From: CAZCDS01 sp964497585
Lineage (GTDB): Bacteria > Desulfobacterota > Desulfomonilia > Desulfomonilales > Desulfomonilaceae
Length of the DNA stretch: 42,428 nt
Direction of reading: 5' to 3'
Assembly: GCA_964497585.1 (NCBI GenBank)
Contig: CAZCDS010000058.1
Span: 1-42,428, forward strand
In this document: positions 24,562-33,464 of the stretch, piece by piece
How positions within the stretch are numbered: the first letter of the stretch is position 1
Layout: every line of letters starts with the position of its first letter
Notes under the pieces: model-generated
What the model was told of the DNA's origin: nothing
Seen by the model: the letters and a program-made list of their open reading frames with translations, nothing else
Databases searched by the model: none
Made by a program: the position numbers and the translations under genes

Positions 24562-24700
24562 CAATTCCGTCCGTTGGCGCTCGGAGAAACCGACCACAAG
24601 ATCGGCGCCGGCACCTCCGCCCCACTCGGTGCTCAGCACCTGACGCCCGAGCCTGCCTCCGATCGTTGCAAGGGATCGCACCGGCCGGCGTGCGCAGGAC

Positions 24701-25147
24701 TCAATCAAGATTTACATCGGCCTTACAGTTACGGCACCGCTTGGCCCCCCGGAAGAGCGAGAGTCCGCATTCAGGACACCGGTAGCGTTTCTCCTCTTCC
24801 TCGACCCATTTCTCCGTTCCGTGTTCGCGCCGAAAGGGCACAGCCCGATTAATCACCATCTTCCCCACGGGAATAGGGAAGTTGTCTATGAACTCGCAAG
24901 GCCAGTCGTCGCATTCGTGGCACCCAAACAAGCCTTTCTTGGAGACGCACTCTCGAATCAGACACGTTTCGCAGAAGCCGGAACGCACGTTGGACAGGCA
25001 TCCGTTGCACGAAAGATCTTCCGGCGTGCAACCGTAGAATCCCGCAAGCTTCTCCTTGAATTTCTGATTGTTGTCTCGATGAGCGATATAGACCCCGCAA
25101 ACTCCGCAGTACAGCCCGCATGGCGCCAGCAGTTCGTGGTTCACCAT
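24701..25147 (-). CDS. DUF3795 cysteine-rich protein with zinc-ribbon tail
   Basis: This 148-residue protein has the DUF3795 pattern: LLAPCGLYCGVCGVYIAHRD at the N-terminus and further Cys pairs (DLSCNGCLSN, FCETCLIRECV, GCHECDDWPC). A C-terminal zinc ribbon (YRCPECGLSLFRGAKRCRNC) is an extra. DUF3795 proteins are common in anaerobes and are thought to bind metal; their activity is unknown. ATG 25147 is preceded by GGGAGGACAGG. It lies upstream of the prepilin gene on the same strand with a 139-base gap, so co-transcription is possible but not evident. Confidence 0.85.
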   Translation of the reverse strand: MVNHELLAPCGLYCGVCGVYIAHRDNNQKFKEKLAGFYGCTPEDLSCNGCLSNVRSGFCETCLIRECVSKKGLFGCHECDDWPCEFIDNFPIPVGKMVINRAVPFRREHGTEKWVEEEEKRYRCPECGLSLFRGAKRCRNCKADVNLD

Positions 25148-25221
25148 CCTGTCCTCCCGGTTGTTTTCTTCTATCTCCCGTCGGTCCGCAGGAGCGATTA
25201 CGTGGAACCTCGGCAGGCCGT

Positions 25222-25261
25222 TTCAGCGGCAAGTTTTTTTTTCAAGGACTTCTCCGCTGAA
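25222..25261. other. Inverted repeat TTCAGCGG ... CCGCTGAA enclosing a T9 run
   Basis: Perfect 8-bp arms are separated by 24 bases that contain a nine-T run. It lies between two minus-strand genes, 19 bases after the stop of the metallo-beta-lactamase gene. It could be a termination or processing signal, although the T-run is inside the loop rather than after the stem. Confidence 0.35.
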
Positions 25262-25279
25262 CTCGTCAGGCCACAACTC

Positions 25280-26017
25280 CTAATTCGGCACGCGGAACTG
25301 GGTACCTTTGACCCCTTTCATGAGTTTCTTGAGACCAGGCAATTGCGACTTGCCCATAGCATAATGATAGGGGTACAGGATCTTCGGTTTGAAGCCCTTG
25401 ACCGCGTCCACGACCATTGCCGCGTCCATGGTGTAGGGAAGGTTCCCGGGAAGAAAGGCCACGTCGATTTGCTTGAGGGCCTTCATCTCCGGCGTATTCT
25501 CCGTGTCCCCGGCAATGTAGACTCGTTTGTCGCCGAAAGTGATCACGTACCCGTTCCCTCTGCCCTTCGGATGGAAGGGTTGGCCCGTGTTCCGTTTATG
25601 GACGATATTGTATGCAGGGACGGCCTCTATTTTGAGTCCGTCGACGGTCTTGACGTCACCGTTGCGCATGATCGTCACCGGCTTCAGCTTCTTCGCGACC
25701 GCCTTGGTCGCTATGACCAGGGTGTTTTTCTTCATGGTCTTTTTCAGCGCACTCGGGTCGAAGTGATCTTGATGCTCGTGGGTGAGGAGCACCAGATCGG
25801 CCTTCGGAAGCTTGGAATAGTTGGCCATTTTTCCGAATGGATCCACCTGGATCACCTTCCCTCGGTACTTGAACATGACAGAGGCGTGGCCTAAGGGGGT
25901 GATTTCCAGATCACCGCCTGAGGTCTTGAGCACATCGGTCCCGGCCACCGCCTGCATCCGGACCGCCATCGTAATCGCCAGAAGGCTCGTTACCAACACG
26001 ATCAATAGTCTCGCCAT
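25280..26017 (-). CDS. Exported metallo-beta-lactamase-fold hydrolase (UPF0173-like)
   Basis: This 245-residue protein begins with a signal-like hydrophobic segment (LLIVLVTSLLAITMAV) and has the MBL metal motif LTHEHQDHFDPSA, a preceding IQVDPFGKM, GDTENT in the fourth position, and PYHY near the end. It is built like YycJ/UPF0173 enzymes that hydrolyse an unknown substrate in the envelope. The start at 26017 has GGAGGTG upstream; the longer reading to 26080 is without a ribosome-binding site. It is the last gene of the minus-strand run, 119 bases after the second dehydratase-like gene, and may or may not belong to its operon. Confidence 0.85.
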   Translation of the reverse strand: MARLLIVLVTSLLAITMAVRMQAVAGTDVLKTSGGDLEITPLGHASVMFKYRGKVIQVDPFGKMANYSKLPKADLVLLTHEHQDHFDPSALKKTMKKNTLVIATKAVAKKLKPVTIMRNGDVKTVDGLKIEAVPAYNIVHKRNTGQPFHPKGRGNGYVITFGDKRVYIAGDTENTPEMKALKQIDVAFLPGNLPYTMDAAMVVDAVKGFKPKILYPYHYAMGKSQLPGLKKLMKGVKGTQFRVPN

Positions 26018-26136
26018 GGAACACCTCCATCGTCTTCCTGGGCCGTTCTGGGGCGAGCTTATTCTCGCCCGCCCGAGCATACCTCATCCTCTTCCCCATG
26101 GTCAATTTCAACCGGAGACGAGATTTGATTCAGAGG

Positions 26137-27378
26137 TCACCGCGATCCGGCAGACTCCAGGTTCTCGATGAGCGCTTCGATCTGGAGGAATGCCTTCTCC
26201 TCATTGTACATGCGCACGTCCGCGTGATCCAAATCGATCATGACCGTGGGGATCCGGTACTGCTCGGCTATTCTCCTTTGGATGTCCATCTGCATGATGG
26301 AGTAGACCTTGCAGCTTCGATTGCTGGCGAAGATGATTCCGTCCACACCGTACCGTTCAACCAGCTTTGACGTGACTTGGAATCTCAGCTCAAGACCGTA
26401 CGGGCATATGGAGAAGTTCTGAGTTCGCGCAAGAAAACGGATCGGGTCCGAGCCGTCGTAGGGGAAGTGGTCTATATCGCCCTCTATGGTGCCGATGCAT
26501 GACGTGTACGGAGCGCATATGACGTTGGCGTCCATTCGAGCCAACCGAGTCGACATCTTGCGGAGTTGATGCCAGGGAGCGATGTTGTCCCACATCAATC
26601 TGAAACGCTCGTTTGGCACGGGAAACTCTCCCTTAGCGACCCTGCTCTCGGTTTCGTCCGCGAGGAACTTGTAATGATCGACCAACTCTTTGGTCCCTCG
26701 CAGCGAGGTTATGTACGGCGCCATATGAACGAATGTGTCAAACGCGGTTATCCCCGACGGGCGATTGGCCGCCAGATCGAGAAACCTCTTCCAGTGGGCG
26801 ACCGCCTCATTTGTGTACTCGATGGCTCGGCGAGCCTTCTTGCCGTCGAATCGCCGGCCCGTCATCCGCTCGATGGTTTCAATCAGGTCCCTGTACTGAG
26901 CGGCAATGTATTCAAGGTCCTTTTCCTGTTGCGGACCGTAGCAAAAGGGAACGTCAAGAACGAAATGGGGGACGTCCAGCTCCCGATGGTGGACGTCGAA
27001 CCATTTTACGAGATGTGAGCAGTTGTTGTTGTCGGATACGAGCAGATCCGGTTTCGGAAGACTCGCGGTCGGGGAATTCTTCGCGGCTGCCACCGATCCC
27101 AGATCGATCCGTGCGTAGGAGCAAAGGTCCATCGAGTAACCTGCCCGCTCGGCATTTTCTGCCAGGGTCGCTCCAACTCCCTTGGCCGCACACATCGCCG
27201 AGTGATTCTCCGGCACTGCCACGACCAGATCAAAACCCTTGAGCAGCTCTATGGGCACGATGATCGCGACCCACACGACGAATGCGCCCTCCTCCGCAGC
27301 GGCGAGATCGGCCCTGTAGCGCGATGCCATGAGGTCGCTCAGCTTCTTGGCGGCCTGTGCTTCGGTTTCGGCAGGCAT
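26137..27378 (-). CDS. 2-hydroxyacyl-CoA dehydratase / benzoyl-CoA reductase family subunit (HgdB/BcrB-like)
   Basis: This 413-residue protein belongs to the family that uses a [4Fe-4S] cluster and ATP-driven electrons to reduce or dehydrate CoA esters. Conserved points include Cys in VSDNNNCSHLVKWFD, Cys in ICAPYTSCIGTIEGD, and the C-terminal SNRSCKVYSIMQMDIQRRI with the typical ending GIPxVxID-like IPTVMIDLDHADVRMYNEE. ATG 27378 follows GAGGTGAGC and begins two bases past the stop of the paired gene, so they are translationally coupled. The family has an alpha/beta pair plus an activator ATPase (HgdC type); no activator gene is in the window. Substrate cannot be assigned; either a 2-hydroxyacyl-CoA or an aromatic CoA ester fits. 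Confidence 0.85.
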   Translation of the reverse strand: MPAETEAQAAKKLSDLMASRYRADLAAAEEGAFVVWVAIIVPIELLKGFDLVVAVPENHSAMCAAKGVGATLAENAERAGYSMDLCSYARIDLGSVAAAKNSPTASLPKPDLLVSDNNNCSHLVKWFDVHHRELDVPHFVLDVPFCYGPQQEKDLEYIAAQYRDLIETIERMTGRRFDGKKARRAIEYTNEAVAHWKRFLDLAANRPSGITAFDTFVHMAPYITSLRGTKELVDHYKFLADETESRVAKGEFPVPNERFRLMWDNIAPWHQLRKMSTRLARMDANVICAPYTSCIGTIEGDIDHFPYDGSDPIRFLARTQNFSICPYGLELRFQVTSKLVERYGVDGIIFASNRSCKVYSIMQMDIQRRIAEQYRIPTVMIDLDHADVRMYNEEKAFLQIEALIENLESAGSR

Positions 27379-27380
27379 GC

Positions 27381-28532
27381 TCACCTCTCGACACTCCCAG
27401 TGTTTCCCGTGACCACTTCCGCGAAAGCCTCGATGCGGGTCTTCAGCACGCCTACATTGTCCAAGCCGTCCGCGGTAAGCTCCAAGCTCAGCGTGGGAAT
27501 CCCGTTGTTTCTGAGACGTCGCTCGAGGTAGGGTATTTCGAAATACTCATATTCACAATACTTGGTTCCAACGAAGACGAACGCCTCTGCTTGCGTCCGT
27601 TTTGCCAGATTCAGTATTGCCGGGACTCTCCTGTCGGCCGTGTGGAGGAGTGTCGTGCAGGGGTGATGATTCGAGTACAAGTCGTCATAGTAATCACCGG
27701 GATCGCCGGTCGCTGCCGGATTGTATGCATAGGAACGGGCCAGCGACGCTATGTCGTTGGCGACGACTCTCAGCCCGGCTTCCTCGATCAGGTCGGATAC
27801 CTTTCGCGGCGGTGGGACGATGCCGCTGACAATTACGCGCGCGAAGGGTTCGCTTTGCCCTTTGCTCGTTCCTTCGGCCGCCGCGGTTCTGAGGATCGAT
27901 TCCAGTTCTTCTATCTGCTTTTCCACAGGGGTCCAGTGGTGTTGTTGGAGCACCGCCGCGAAGACGCCGAAACTCAGGACGCCTTCAGCCACCAGGCGCT
28001 CGACGCTCTGTGCGAGTGTTCGAGCCCGTGCATAGAGTTCGGTGCTCTCCAGAAATCGCCTCTCGGAAAACGACACGCCAAAGGTCTGTTCGATCTTGCC
28101 TACGAGGGCTTCAATCTCATTCCCGAGGTATCCGCTGCTGTCGGTCTGCGAACGGGGCGCCATGGGGATATGAATACTGAAGAACGGGAGATCGCTCCCC
28201 CGTTCCTTGAGGGCCTCCGCTATGATTTCCGGGAGATTGCGCAAGGTATCACACGCGTTGTACGCGAACAGTGCGTCCAGCGCTTCTCCACCGTCTGAAA
28301 CGACAAACTCGGTCACGCGGCGGGCTATGGAGCACGCGTACTGCTGGACATGTCTGTCGCTGTCCCGAAAGGTGCTGACTGTTCCTTCGAGGCCCCAGAG
28401 AACCACCGGGATCAATCCCATTGAATGGAACAATTCCACGGGAGGGTACAGAGGGAAACAGCCCACAACGGGCCTGCGGGTTTCTTTCAGCCGGTCGATG
28501 AGGTCGCGCACAGCGCTCGTTGGTGCGGACAA
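27381..28532 (-). CDS. 2-hydroxyacyl-CoA dehydratase family second subunit (HgdA/BcrC-like)
   Basis: This 383-residue protein is the partner of the gene at 26137. It shows family features: GCFPLYPPVELFHSMGLIPV at the N-terminus, Cys in FAYNACDTLRNLP, a VSGIVPPPRKVSDLIEEAG stretch, GDYYDDLY, and FVGTKYCEYEYFEIPYL near the end with IPTLSLEL. The start is TTG at 28532 (GGAGAAGG upstream); GTG at residue 8 is the alternative. Together with its neighbour it would form a heterodimer carrying [4Fe-4S] cluster(s). It lies 308 bases after the Liv-type binding protein gene on the same strand, separated by a strong hairpin, so it may have its own promoter. Confidence 0.83.
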   Translation of the reverse strand: MSAPTSAVRDLIDRLKETRRPVVGCFPLYPPVELFHSMGLIPVVLWGLEGTVSTFRDSDRHVQQYACSIARRVTEFVVSDGGEALDALFAYNACDTLRNLPEIIAEALKERGSDLPFFSIHIPMAPRSQTDSSGYLGNEIEALVGKIEQTFGVSFSERRFLESTELYARARTLAQSVERLVAEGVLSFGVFAAVLQQHHWTPVEKQIEELESILRTAAAEGTSKGQSEPFARVIVSGIVPPPRKVSDLIEEAGLRVVANDIASLARSYAYNPAATGDPGDYYDDLYSNHHPCTTLLHTADRRVPAILNLAKRTQAEAFVFVGTKYCEYEYFEIPYLERRLRNNGIPTLSLELTADGLDNVGVLKTRIEAFAEVVTGNTGSVER

Positions 28533-28840
28533 AGCCTTCTCCCCGATCGTTTCCTGGGCAGCAGGGCCTCAGGGAGATCGAAGGTACTGATTGTTCAAGG
28601 TGATGAGACTGACCGACCCGGCGAAGGACTTCGCGATCCGCGCCGGATCCCTCCGACGAGCCGGTCTTGTGCCAATGCACGACAAGGACCGTACGAAGAA
28701 GCACTGCCGGACGAGCCGGCAGTGGTACTGGCACGTCCGGTCTTACGTCTTCAACGGTGAACTCGTGCCGCCTGCTTCCTTATGCCATCTGTTGCACGAA
28801 GGTTGCCTTCAGAGCATCCTTTCGGTGGTGCTCACCTGCC
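28533..28840. other. 308-bp gene-free region between livJ-like and dehydratase genes
   Basis: It contains the hairpin at 28702-28724. A weak sigma-54-like element on the minus strand at about 28660-28674 has a good -24 (TGGCAC), but the -12 is GGC in place of TTGC. Short frames on the plus strand lack ribosome-binding sites and family features. Confidence 0.4.
28702..28724 (-). terminator. 9-bp perfect hairpin between the transport and dehydratase cistrons
   Basis: CACTGCCGG-ACGAG-CCGGCAGTG is a perfect 9-bp stem with a 5-base loop. On the minus strand it is followed by CTTCTTCG, only partly T-rich. It lies in the gap after the Liv binding protein gene and before the dehydratase pair, so it fits a terminator or mRNA-stability hairpin. 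Confidence 0.45.
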
Positions 28841-30022
28841 CTATTTGAAGGTAAAGAAGTCGGAAATCTTGACAAATTTCCCATTCTTCACCTGCGTCAT
28901 GAAGAATTTGTGCTGCCCGAGATGGCTCTTTGGAGTGAAGGTAATCGGTGAACTCTTGAACGGATCCTGGACATCCTTGATCGTCTCCAGTGCATCGATC
29001 AACTTCTCGCGTGTCAGGTCCTTGCCGACCTTCTTCGCTCCCAGCTCAAAGAACCACATGGCGATGTAACCCACGGCCGTAGGCATATCCGGGCCTGTTC
29101 CGTACCATTCAGTGTGACGCTTGTACCACTTCCTCACAAAGGGTATGTCGCTGTCCGCGTACACGTAGGGCGTCTCCGCGCCACAGTAGAAGCCGTCAAC
29201 CGAGAAGCCCGCCTTCTTGGCGAGGAGCGGGACGTATTTCGTGAACGCAGCCGGTCCACCGGACATATTCACCTTCCACCCGATCTCTTTCGCTTCCTTC
29301 AAGGCTCCGACAGTCTCTCGGATAACAGTTCCCAGGACCACGAGATCCACGTCGGCCTTCTTCAGTTTGGCGATCTGTGAGCTGAAGTCCGTCGCGCCTC
29401 TCTTGTACGATTCGGCCGCGACGAGTTTCATCTTTTGTGCGGCAAGCTCTTCCTTCACGCCCCGGAGGTGATCCCGGCCGAACTCGTCGTCCTGATAGAG
29501 GCAACCGATCTTCTTTGCGCCCTTGTTTTTCACGAAGTATCTCACGATTCCTCGGCAGTACTCGGAATAGGGAGCGTGAAGCGTGAAGCTGTACCGGTTG
29601 AAGGGAGTAGAAAACCCTTTGGCCGCGGCCACCGGAAAGAGTGCGGGGATCTTCTTCTTCGTGGTAATCGGCAGGCACGCCAGCGACGTCGGGCTCCCGA
29701 GGTTGCCGATGAAACAGAAGACTTTGTCGCGAGTGATCAGCTTGTTGGTCGCGATGACTGCCTTCTTGGGATCATAGCCGCTGTCCATGAAAATCAGCTT
29801 GATCTTCCGGCCGTTGATGCCGCCGGCCTCGTTGATCTCCCGGGCCCGCATTGCAAGGCCGTTCTTGGCCTGGGTCCCCCATCCCGCCAGCGGACCGCTC
29901 AGATCCTGGATAGACCCGAGCACGATCTCCTTGTCCGTTACTCCCTCTTCCGCCGGGGCAATGGCACATAGACCGAGGGCAATAGCCAGGACCAGACAAA
30001 GCACAGTAAACAGCTTTTTCAT
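28841..30022 (-). CDS. livJ: Liv-type ABC transporter periplasmic substrate-binding protein
   Basis: This 393-residue Peripla_BP_6 protein has a clear signal peptide (MKKLFTVLCLVLAIALGLCAIA, cleaved before PAEEG). The mature protein opens with VLGSIQDLSGPLAGWG and continues with the two-lobed fold (GLAMRAREINEAGGINGRKI, GNLGSPTSLACLPITTKKKIP, GATDFSSQIAKLKKADVDLVV). It captures a branched-chain amino acid, amide or small organic acid and delivers it to LivHM. ATG 30022 is preceded by GGGAGG. It follows the acyl-CoA synthetase gene by 85 bases in the same operon. The linked synthetase and dehydratase genes suggest an aromatic or aliphatic acid rather than leucine as cargo (inference). Confidence 0.93.
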   Translation of the reverse strand: MKKLFTVLCLVLAIALGLCAIAPAEEGVTDKEIVLGSIQDLSGPLAGWGTQAKNGLAMRAREINEAGGINGRKIKLIFMDSGYDPKKAVIATNKLITRDKVFCFIGNLGSPTSLACLPITTKKKIPALFPVAAAKGFSTPFNRYSFTLHAPYSEYCRGIVRYFVKNKGAKKIGCLYQDDEFGRDHLRGVKEELAAQKMKLVAAESYKRGATDFSSQIAKLKKADVDLVVLGTVIRETVGALKEAKEIGWKVNMSGGPAAFTKYVPLLAKKAGFSVDGFYCGAETPYVYADSDIPFVRKWYKRHTEWYGTGPDMPTAVGYIAMWFFELGAKKVGKDLTREKLIDALETIKDVQDPFKSSPITFTPKSHLGQHKFFMTQVKNGKFVKISDFFTFK

Positions 30023-30107
30023 GAAGATCCTCCCTTTTTTCCTGAAATGTTGACATGTTGGGCGGCGCCTCGTGTCAAACTCGACGCCTCCATTTGGCCG
30101 ATCGCAG

Positions 30108-31946
30108 TTAATACATCGACTCTATGAGATCCTTGAACTTCTCGCTGACGAACTTCCTCTTGAGCTTGCCGGTCGGTGTGATCTCATCGTCGTCCGTGGT
30201 GAGTTTGATGTCGATGAGACGAAACCGCTTTACCGTCTCAACCCGGGCGAACTTCTCGTTGACCTTGTCCACCTCTTTCTCAATAAGCCTGGTGATCTCC
30301 TCCGATTCCGTCAGACTCGCATATGTGGTAAAGGGGATTCGGTTGTCCTGCGCGTATTGCATCACGTTTTCGTCATCGATCATAATCAGCGCGGTGAGGT
30401 ATTTCCTCCTATCTCCGATCACCACCGCATCGTTGATATAAGGGCTAAACTTGAGTTGGTTCTCTATTTCCGAAGGGGTGATGTTCTTTCCACCGGCGGT
30501 GATAATGATGTCCTTCTTGCGATCAGTGATGGTGAGCTGCCCGTCCCCGTCGATGCGCCCCACGTCCCCGGTGTAGAGCCAGCCGTCGATAACCGTTTCT
30601 CGGCTCTTTCCGGGGTCCGCGTAATACCCCTTGAAGACCGGAGGCCCCTTCACGAGGATCTCCCCATCGTCCGCTATTTTGACCTCCACGCCGGGCAGCG
30701 CTCTTCCTACGGTCCCCAGTTTGACCTCTCCAGGGTAATGCATTGTCGAAGGTCCGCCCGACTCGGTTTGCCCGTACACTTCCCTCATATCCAATCCCAG
30801 TGCGTGAAAGAACTTCAGCAGGTCCGGTGAGATCGGCGCGGCTGCTGACATACAGAATCGGGCTCGGTCCAACCCTATGAATTTCTTCAGATTCTTGAGT
30901 ACTGTCCAATCAGCGAATCTGAACAGCGCGGTGAGCCAGACCGGCGGTTTTTTGCCTTGCAACCGGTAATCCGAGACCTTGTACCCCAATGCGGTGGCGA
31001 GTTTGAACGCGAGTTTCTCAAAGCCCGTCGAATCGTTGATCCGCAGAACAAGACCGGAATAGAACTTCTCCCAAAACCGGGGAACAGCGAGGACCATGGT
31101 CGGGGATACCTCACGGAAGTTGTCCGGCACCGTCTCGAGATTCTCGGCGAAATTGATGACGTACCCGCGGTGGAGGGGGCCGATGCCGGAAAAGACCCGT
31201 TCGGCCACGTGGCACAGGGGAAGATAGGTGAGGATCTCGTCCCGCTGAGAGGCCGGTTGCACACTGTACAACGCATCTACCGCGCTGAGCAGGTTGCGAT
31301 GGGAAAGGATTGCTCCTTTCGGAGGCCCTGTTGTACCGGACGTGTAAATGAGAATGGCCGGATCGTCGGGCTGGGCGACTTCGAGGCGCCTCTCAAAACG
31401 TTCATGGTCTTTTCGGTCCGCCTCCCGCCCCGCGTCCAGCAGCTCGTCAAAACTTATTGTCATGGGGTCGGAGAAGTGCCTCAGTCCTTCCATGTCTAAG
31501 ACGATGATCTTCTTCAAAGAAGGTGTGTTATCTCTCACCTCGAGTATCTTGTCGAGTTGCTCTTCGTTCTCGGCTACGTGGAGTTTGGCCTGACAGTGGT
31601 TGACGACGTATTGCACCTGTTGAGGTGAGTCGGTTGGGTAGATCCCTGCAGAGAGTCCGCCGGCCGCGAGGATGGCCTGGTCCATGTACAGCCACTGGGG
31701 ATTATTCTCACTGGCGATGGTCACCCGATCACCCGGTTCGAGACCGAGGGAGGCCAGGCCCTGCGTGACGTAGCGCACAGTCTCGCCGTATTCCCGCCAG
31801 GAAATGTCCCGCCAGATGCCGTAGACCTTCTCGCGCATGGCTGTGCGGTCGCTCCATTCGCTGACCCGCCTGGAGAAGAGCTTCGGAATGGTCTCGTCCC
31901 CGTTGCCGGTGACTCTTTCGGGAGAGCCCTGGTTTCTCATCGCCAT
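30108..31946 (-). CDS. AMP-forming long-chain acyl-CoA synthetase (FadD15-like)
   Basis: This enzyme activates a carboxylic acid to its CoA ester using ATP. The 612-residue protein shows the P-loop LIYTSGTTGPPKGAILSH, the A5 motif EVYGQTESGG, GWLYTGDVGRIDGD (A7) and DRKKDIIITAGGKNITPSEIE (A8). The first 60 residues and the gap before A3 match long-chain synthetases of the FadD15/ACSL branch. ATG 31946 has a GGAAG stretch upstream and overlaps the end of livF; a GTG at 31964 and an ATG at 31940 are alternatives. It is embedded in the liv operon between the ATPase and the binding protein, which ties activation to uptake of the same acid. Confidence 0.93.
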   Translation of the reverse strand: MAMRNQGSPERVTGNGDETIPKLFSRRVSEWSDRTAMREKVYGIWRDISWREYGETVRYVTQGLASLGLEPGDRVTIASENNPQWLYMDQAILAAGGLSAGIYPTDSPQQVQYVVNHCQAKLHVAENEEQLDKILEVRDNTPSLKKIIVLDMEGLRHFSDPMTISFDELLDAGREADRKDHERFERRLEVAQPDDPAILIYTSGTTGPPKGAILSHRNLLSAVDALYSVQPASQRDEILTYLPLCHVAERVFSGIGPLHRGYVINFAENLETVPDNFREVSPTMVLAVPRFWEKFYSGLVLRINDSTGFEKLAFKLATALGYKVSDYRLQGKKPPVWLTALFRFADWTVLKNLKKFIGLDRARFCMSAAAPISPDLLKFFHALGLDMREVYGQTESGGPSTMHYPGEVKLGTVGRALPGVEVKIADDGEILVKGPPVFKGYYADPGKSRETVIDGWLYTGDVGRIDGDGQLTITDRKKDIIITAGGKNITPSEIENQLKFSPYINDAVVIGDRRKYLTALIMIDDENVMQYAQDNRIPFTTYASLTESEEITRLIEKEVDKVNEKFARVETVKRFRLIDIKLTTDDDEITPTGKLKRKFVSEKFKDLIESMY

Positions 31947-32698
31947 TTCTTCTTCCTTTTCCACCTCTTGGTTCCCCGTATGCTCTCTTCTTTAACCCCG
32001 AGATAGAATTCTTTAACGTCTTCGTTGTCCATCAACTCCTTGCAGGAGTCTTCGAGCACGATTCGCCCCAGTTCAAGTACATAGCCCCGCTGGGCCAGAG
32101 AGAGGGCCATCGGCGCATTCTGTTCGACGACCAGGACCGGCGTTTTCTGTTCCCGGTTGATACGGCCTATGATTCGGAAGATCTCCTTGACCAGGAGCGG
32201 CGACAGACCCAGCGACGGCTCGTCAAGCAGCATCAGCTTGGGACGGGCCATCAGGGCTCGACCGATGGCGAGCATTTGTTGCTCTCCCCCGCTCATGTTG
32301 CCTGCCAACTGTGTCTGCCGTTTCCTCAGAATGGGGAAGAAGCCGTACACCGCTTCGAGGTCCTGCCGTATTGCCCCGCGATCCGATCTGACATATGCGC
32401 CCATCATGAGGTTCTCTCGAACGGTAAGGTCCTCAAAGACCTCCCTCCCTTCCGGGACCTGCGAAATCCCGAGCCTGACCACTTTGTCGGGCGCCAGCCG
32501 GTCTATCCGCTTTCCAAGAAACTCGATGGAACCCTTTTCCGGATCCATGACACTGGAGATCGTCTTGAGGATGGTGGTCTTGCCAGCGCCGTTCGCGCCG
32601 AGGATCGTGACGATCTCACCGGCCTCGACCGCAAGGGAAACCCCTTTGATCGCCATGATGGGACCGTAGTATGACTCGATGTTGTTAACCTTCAGCAA
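31937..32698 (-). CDS. livF: Liv-type ABC transporter ATP-binding protein LivF
   Basis: This ATPase of 253 residues drives the transporter. It shows Walker A (GANGAGKTT), the Q-loop region LGISQVPEGREVFEDLTV, the ABC signature MSGGEQQMLAIGRAL, Walker B (LMLLDEPSLGLSP) and the switch His region (VLVVEQNAPMAL). The likely start is TTG at 32698 with AGGAGGG just upstream; a GTG at 32713 is possible. It overlaps the end of livG and the start of the synthetase gene, a sign of translational coupling. The C-terminus ends in a basic run (RWKRKKKW) that comes from the overlap. Confidence 0.92.
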   Translation of the reverse strand: MLKVNNIESYYGPIMAIKGVSLAVEAGEIVTILGANGAGKTTILKTISSVMDPEKGSIEFLGKRIDRLAPDKVVRLGISQVPEGREVFEDLTVRENLMMGAYVRSDRGAIRQDLEAVYGFFPILRKRQTQLAGNMSGGEQQMLAIGRALMARPKLMLLDEPSLGLSPLLVKEIFRIIGRINREQKTPVLVVEQNAPMALSLAQRGYVLELGRIVLEDSCKELMDNEDVKEFYLGVKEESIRGTKRWKRKKKWR

Positions 32699-33464
32699 GG
32701 TCTCCCTCCTCACCGAGGTACGCTTTCATGACGTCGGGATGACTCAGGACTTCTTCGGACGTTCCCTGGGTGATGACCGCACCGAAGCTCATCGCCATCA
32801 CTCGGTCCGAGATCTCCTTCACCAGCCGAATGTTGTGCTCCACCATGAGTATGGTGATGCCAAGTATCTCCTTGATGTCGGTCATCCAGTAGGAGAGGTC
32901 TTGCGTCTCTTCCAGGTTCAGGCCTGATGAGGGCTCGTCAAGGAGGAGAAGCTCGGGCTCCATTGCCAGCGCTCTGCCCAGTTCCACGGTCTTCTGGATC
33001 CCGTACGGCAGTCCGCCCACACGCTTGTCCCGGTAGGCCTGGAGTTCCAAGAAATCGATGATCTCCTCGGCTTTCTCCCTGCTTCGGATCTCCTGTTTCC
33101 TGACGGACCGGGAAAAGAGCGCTTCAAGCAGCAGGTTGCATCTCCGGCGCCGATGTCTGCCGAGCAGGAGATTGTCTATCACCGTCATGTTCTTGAAAAG
33201 CTCGATATTCTGAAAGGTCCTCGCGATCCCCAGGTCTGCCACCCGGTGAGGGCTGACCCGGGTCAGTTCCCGGCCGTTGAGCCTGATGGACCCTTGATCC
33301 GGATCGTAAAACCGATTGATGCAGTTGAATATGGTCGTCTTCCCCGCACCGTTGGGCCCGATGATGGAGAAGACTTCTCCCTTCTCGACGTGGAAGCCAA
33401 CGTCCACCAGCGCGGCAAGACCGCCGAAACTCAGCGACATGGCGGAAACTTCCAGGAGTGGCAT
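32685..33464 (-). CDS. livG: Liv-type ABC transporter ATP-binding protein LivG
   Basis: This second ATPase of 259 residues has Walker A (GPNGAGKTT), the Q-loop region (ADLGIARTFQNIELFKNMTV), the signature VGGLPYGIQKTVELGRAL (LPYGIQ in place of LSYGQQ) and Walker B (LLLLDEPSSGLNLEE). The insert after the Q-loop (RRRRCNLLLEALF) is typical of LivG. ATG 33464 directly follows the livM stop. It pairs with LivF at the membrane subunits LivH and LivM. Confidence 0.93.
   Translation of the reverse strand: MPLLEVSAMSLSFGGLAALVDVGFHVEKGEVFSIIGPNGAGKTTIFNCINRFYDPDQGSIRLNGRELTRVSPHRVADLGIARTFQNIELFKNMTVIDNLLLGRHRRRRCNLLLEALFSRSVRKQEIRSREKAEEIIDFLELQAYRDKRVGGLPYGIQKTVELGRALAMEPELLLLDEPSSGLNLEETQDLSYWMTDIKEILGITILMVEHNIRLVKEISDRVMAMSFGAVITQGTSEEVLSHPDVMKAYLGEEGDLAEG

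Noticed and set aside
24668..24683. Minus-strand sigma-54-like element upstream of the prepilin gene
   Set aside because: The spacing is one base too long and the -24 box has GGTG in place of GGCA.
28591..28848. 85-residue plus-strand frame in the livJ-dehydratase gap
   Set aside because: No ribosome-binding site or homology signal; it contains the hairpin and opposes the direction of the locus.
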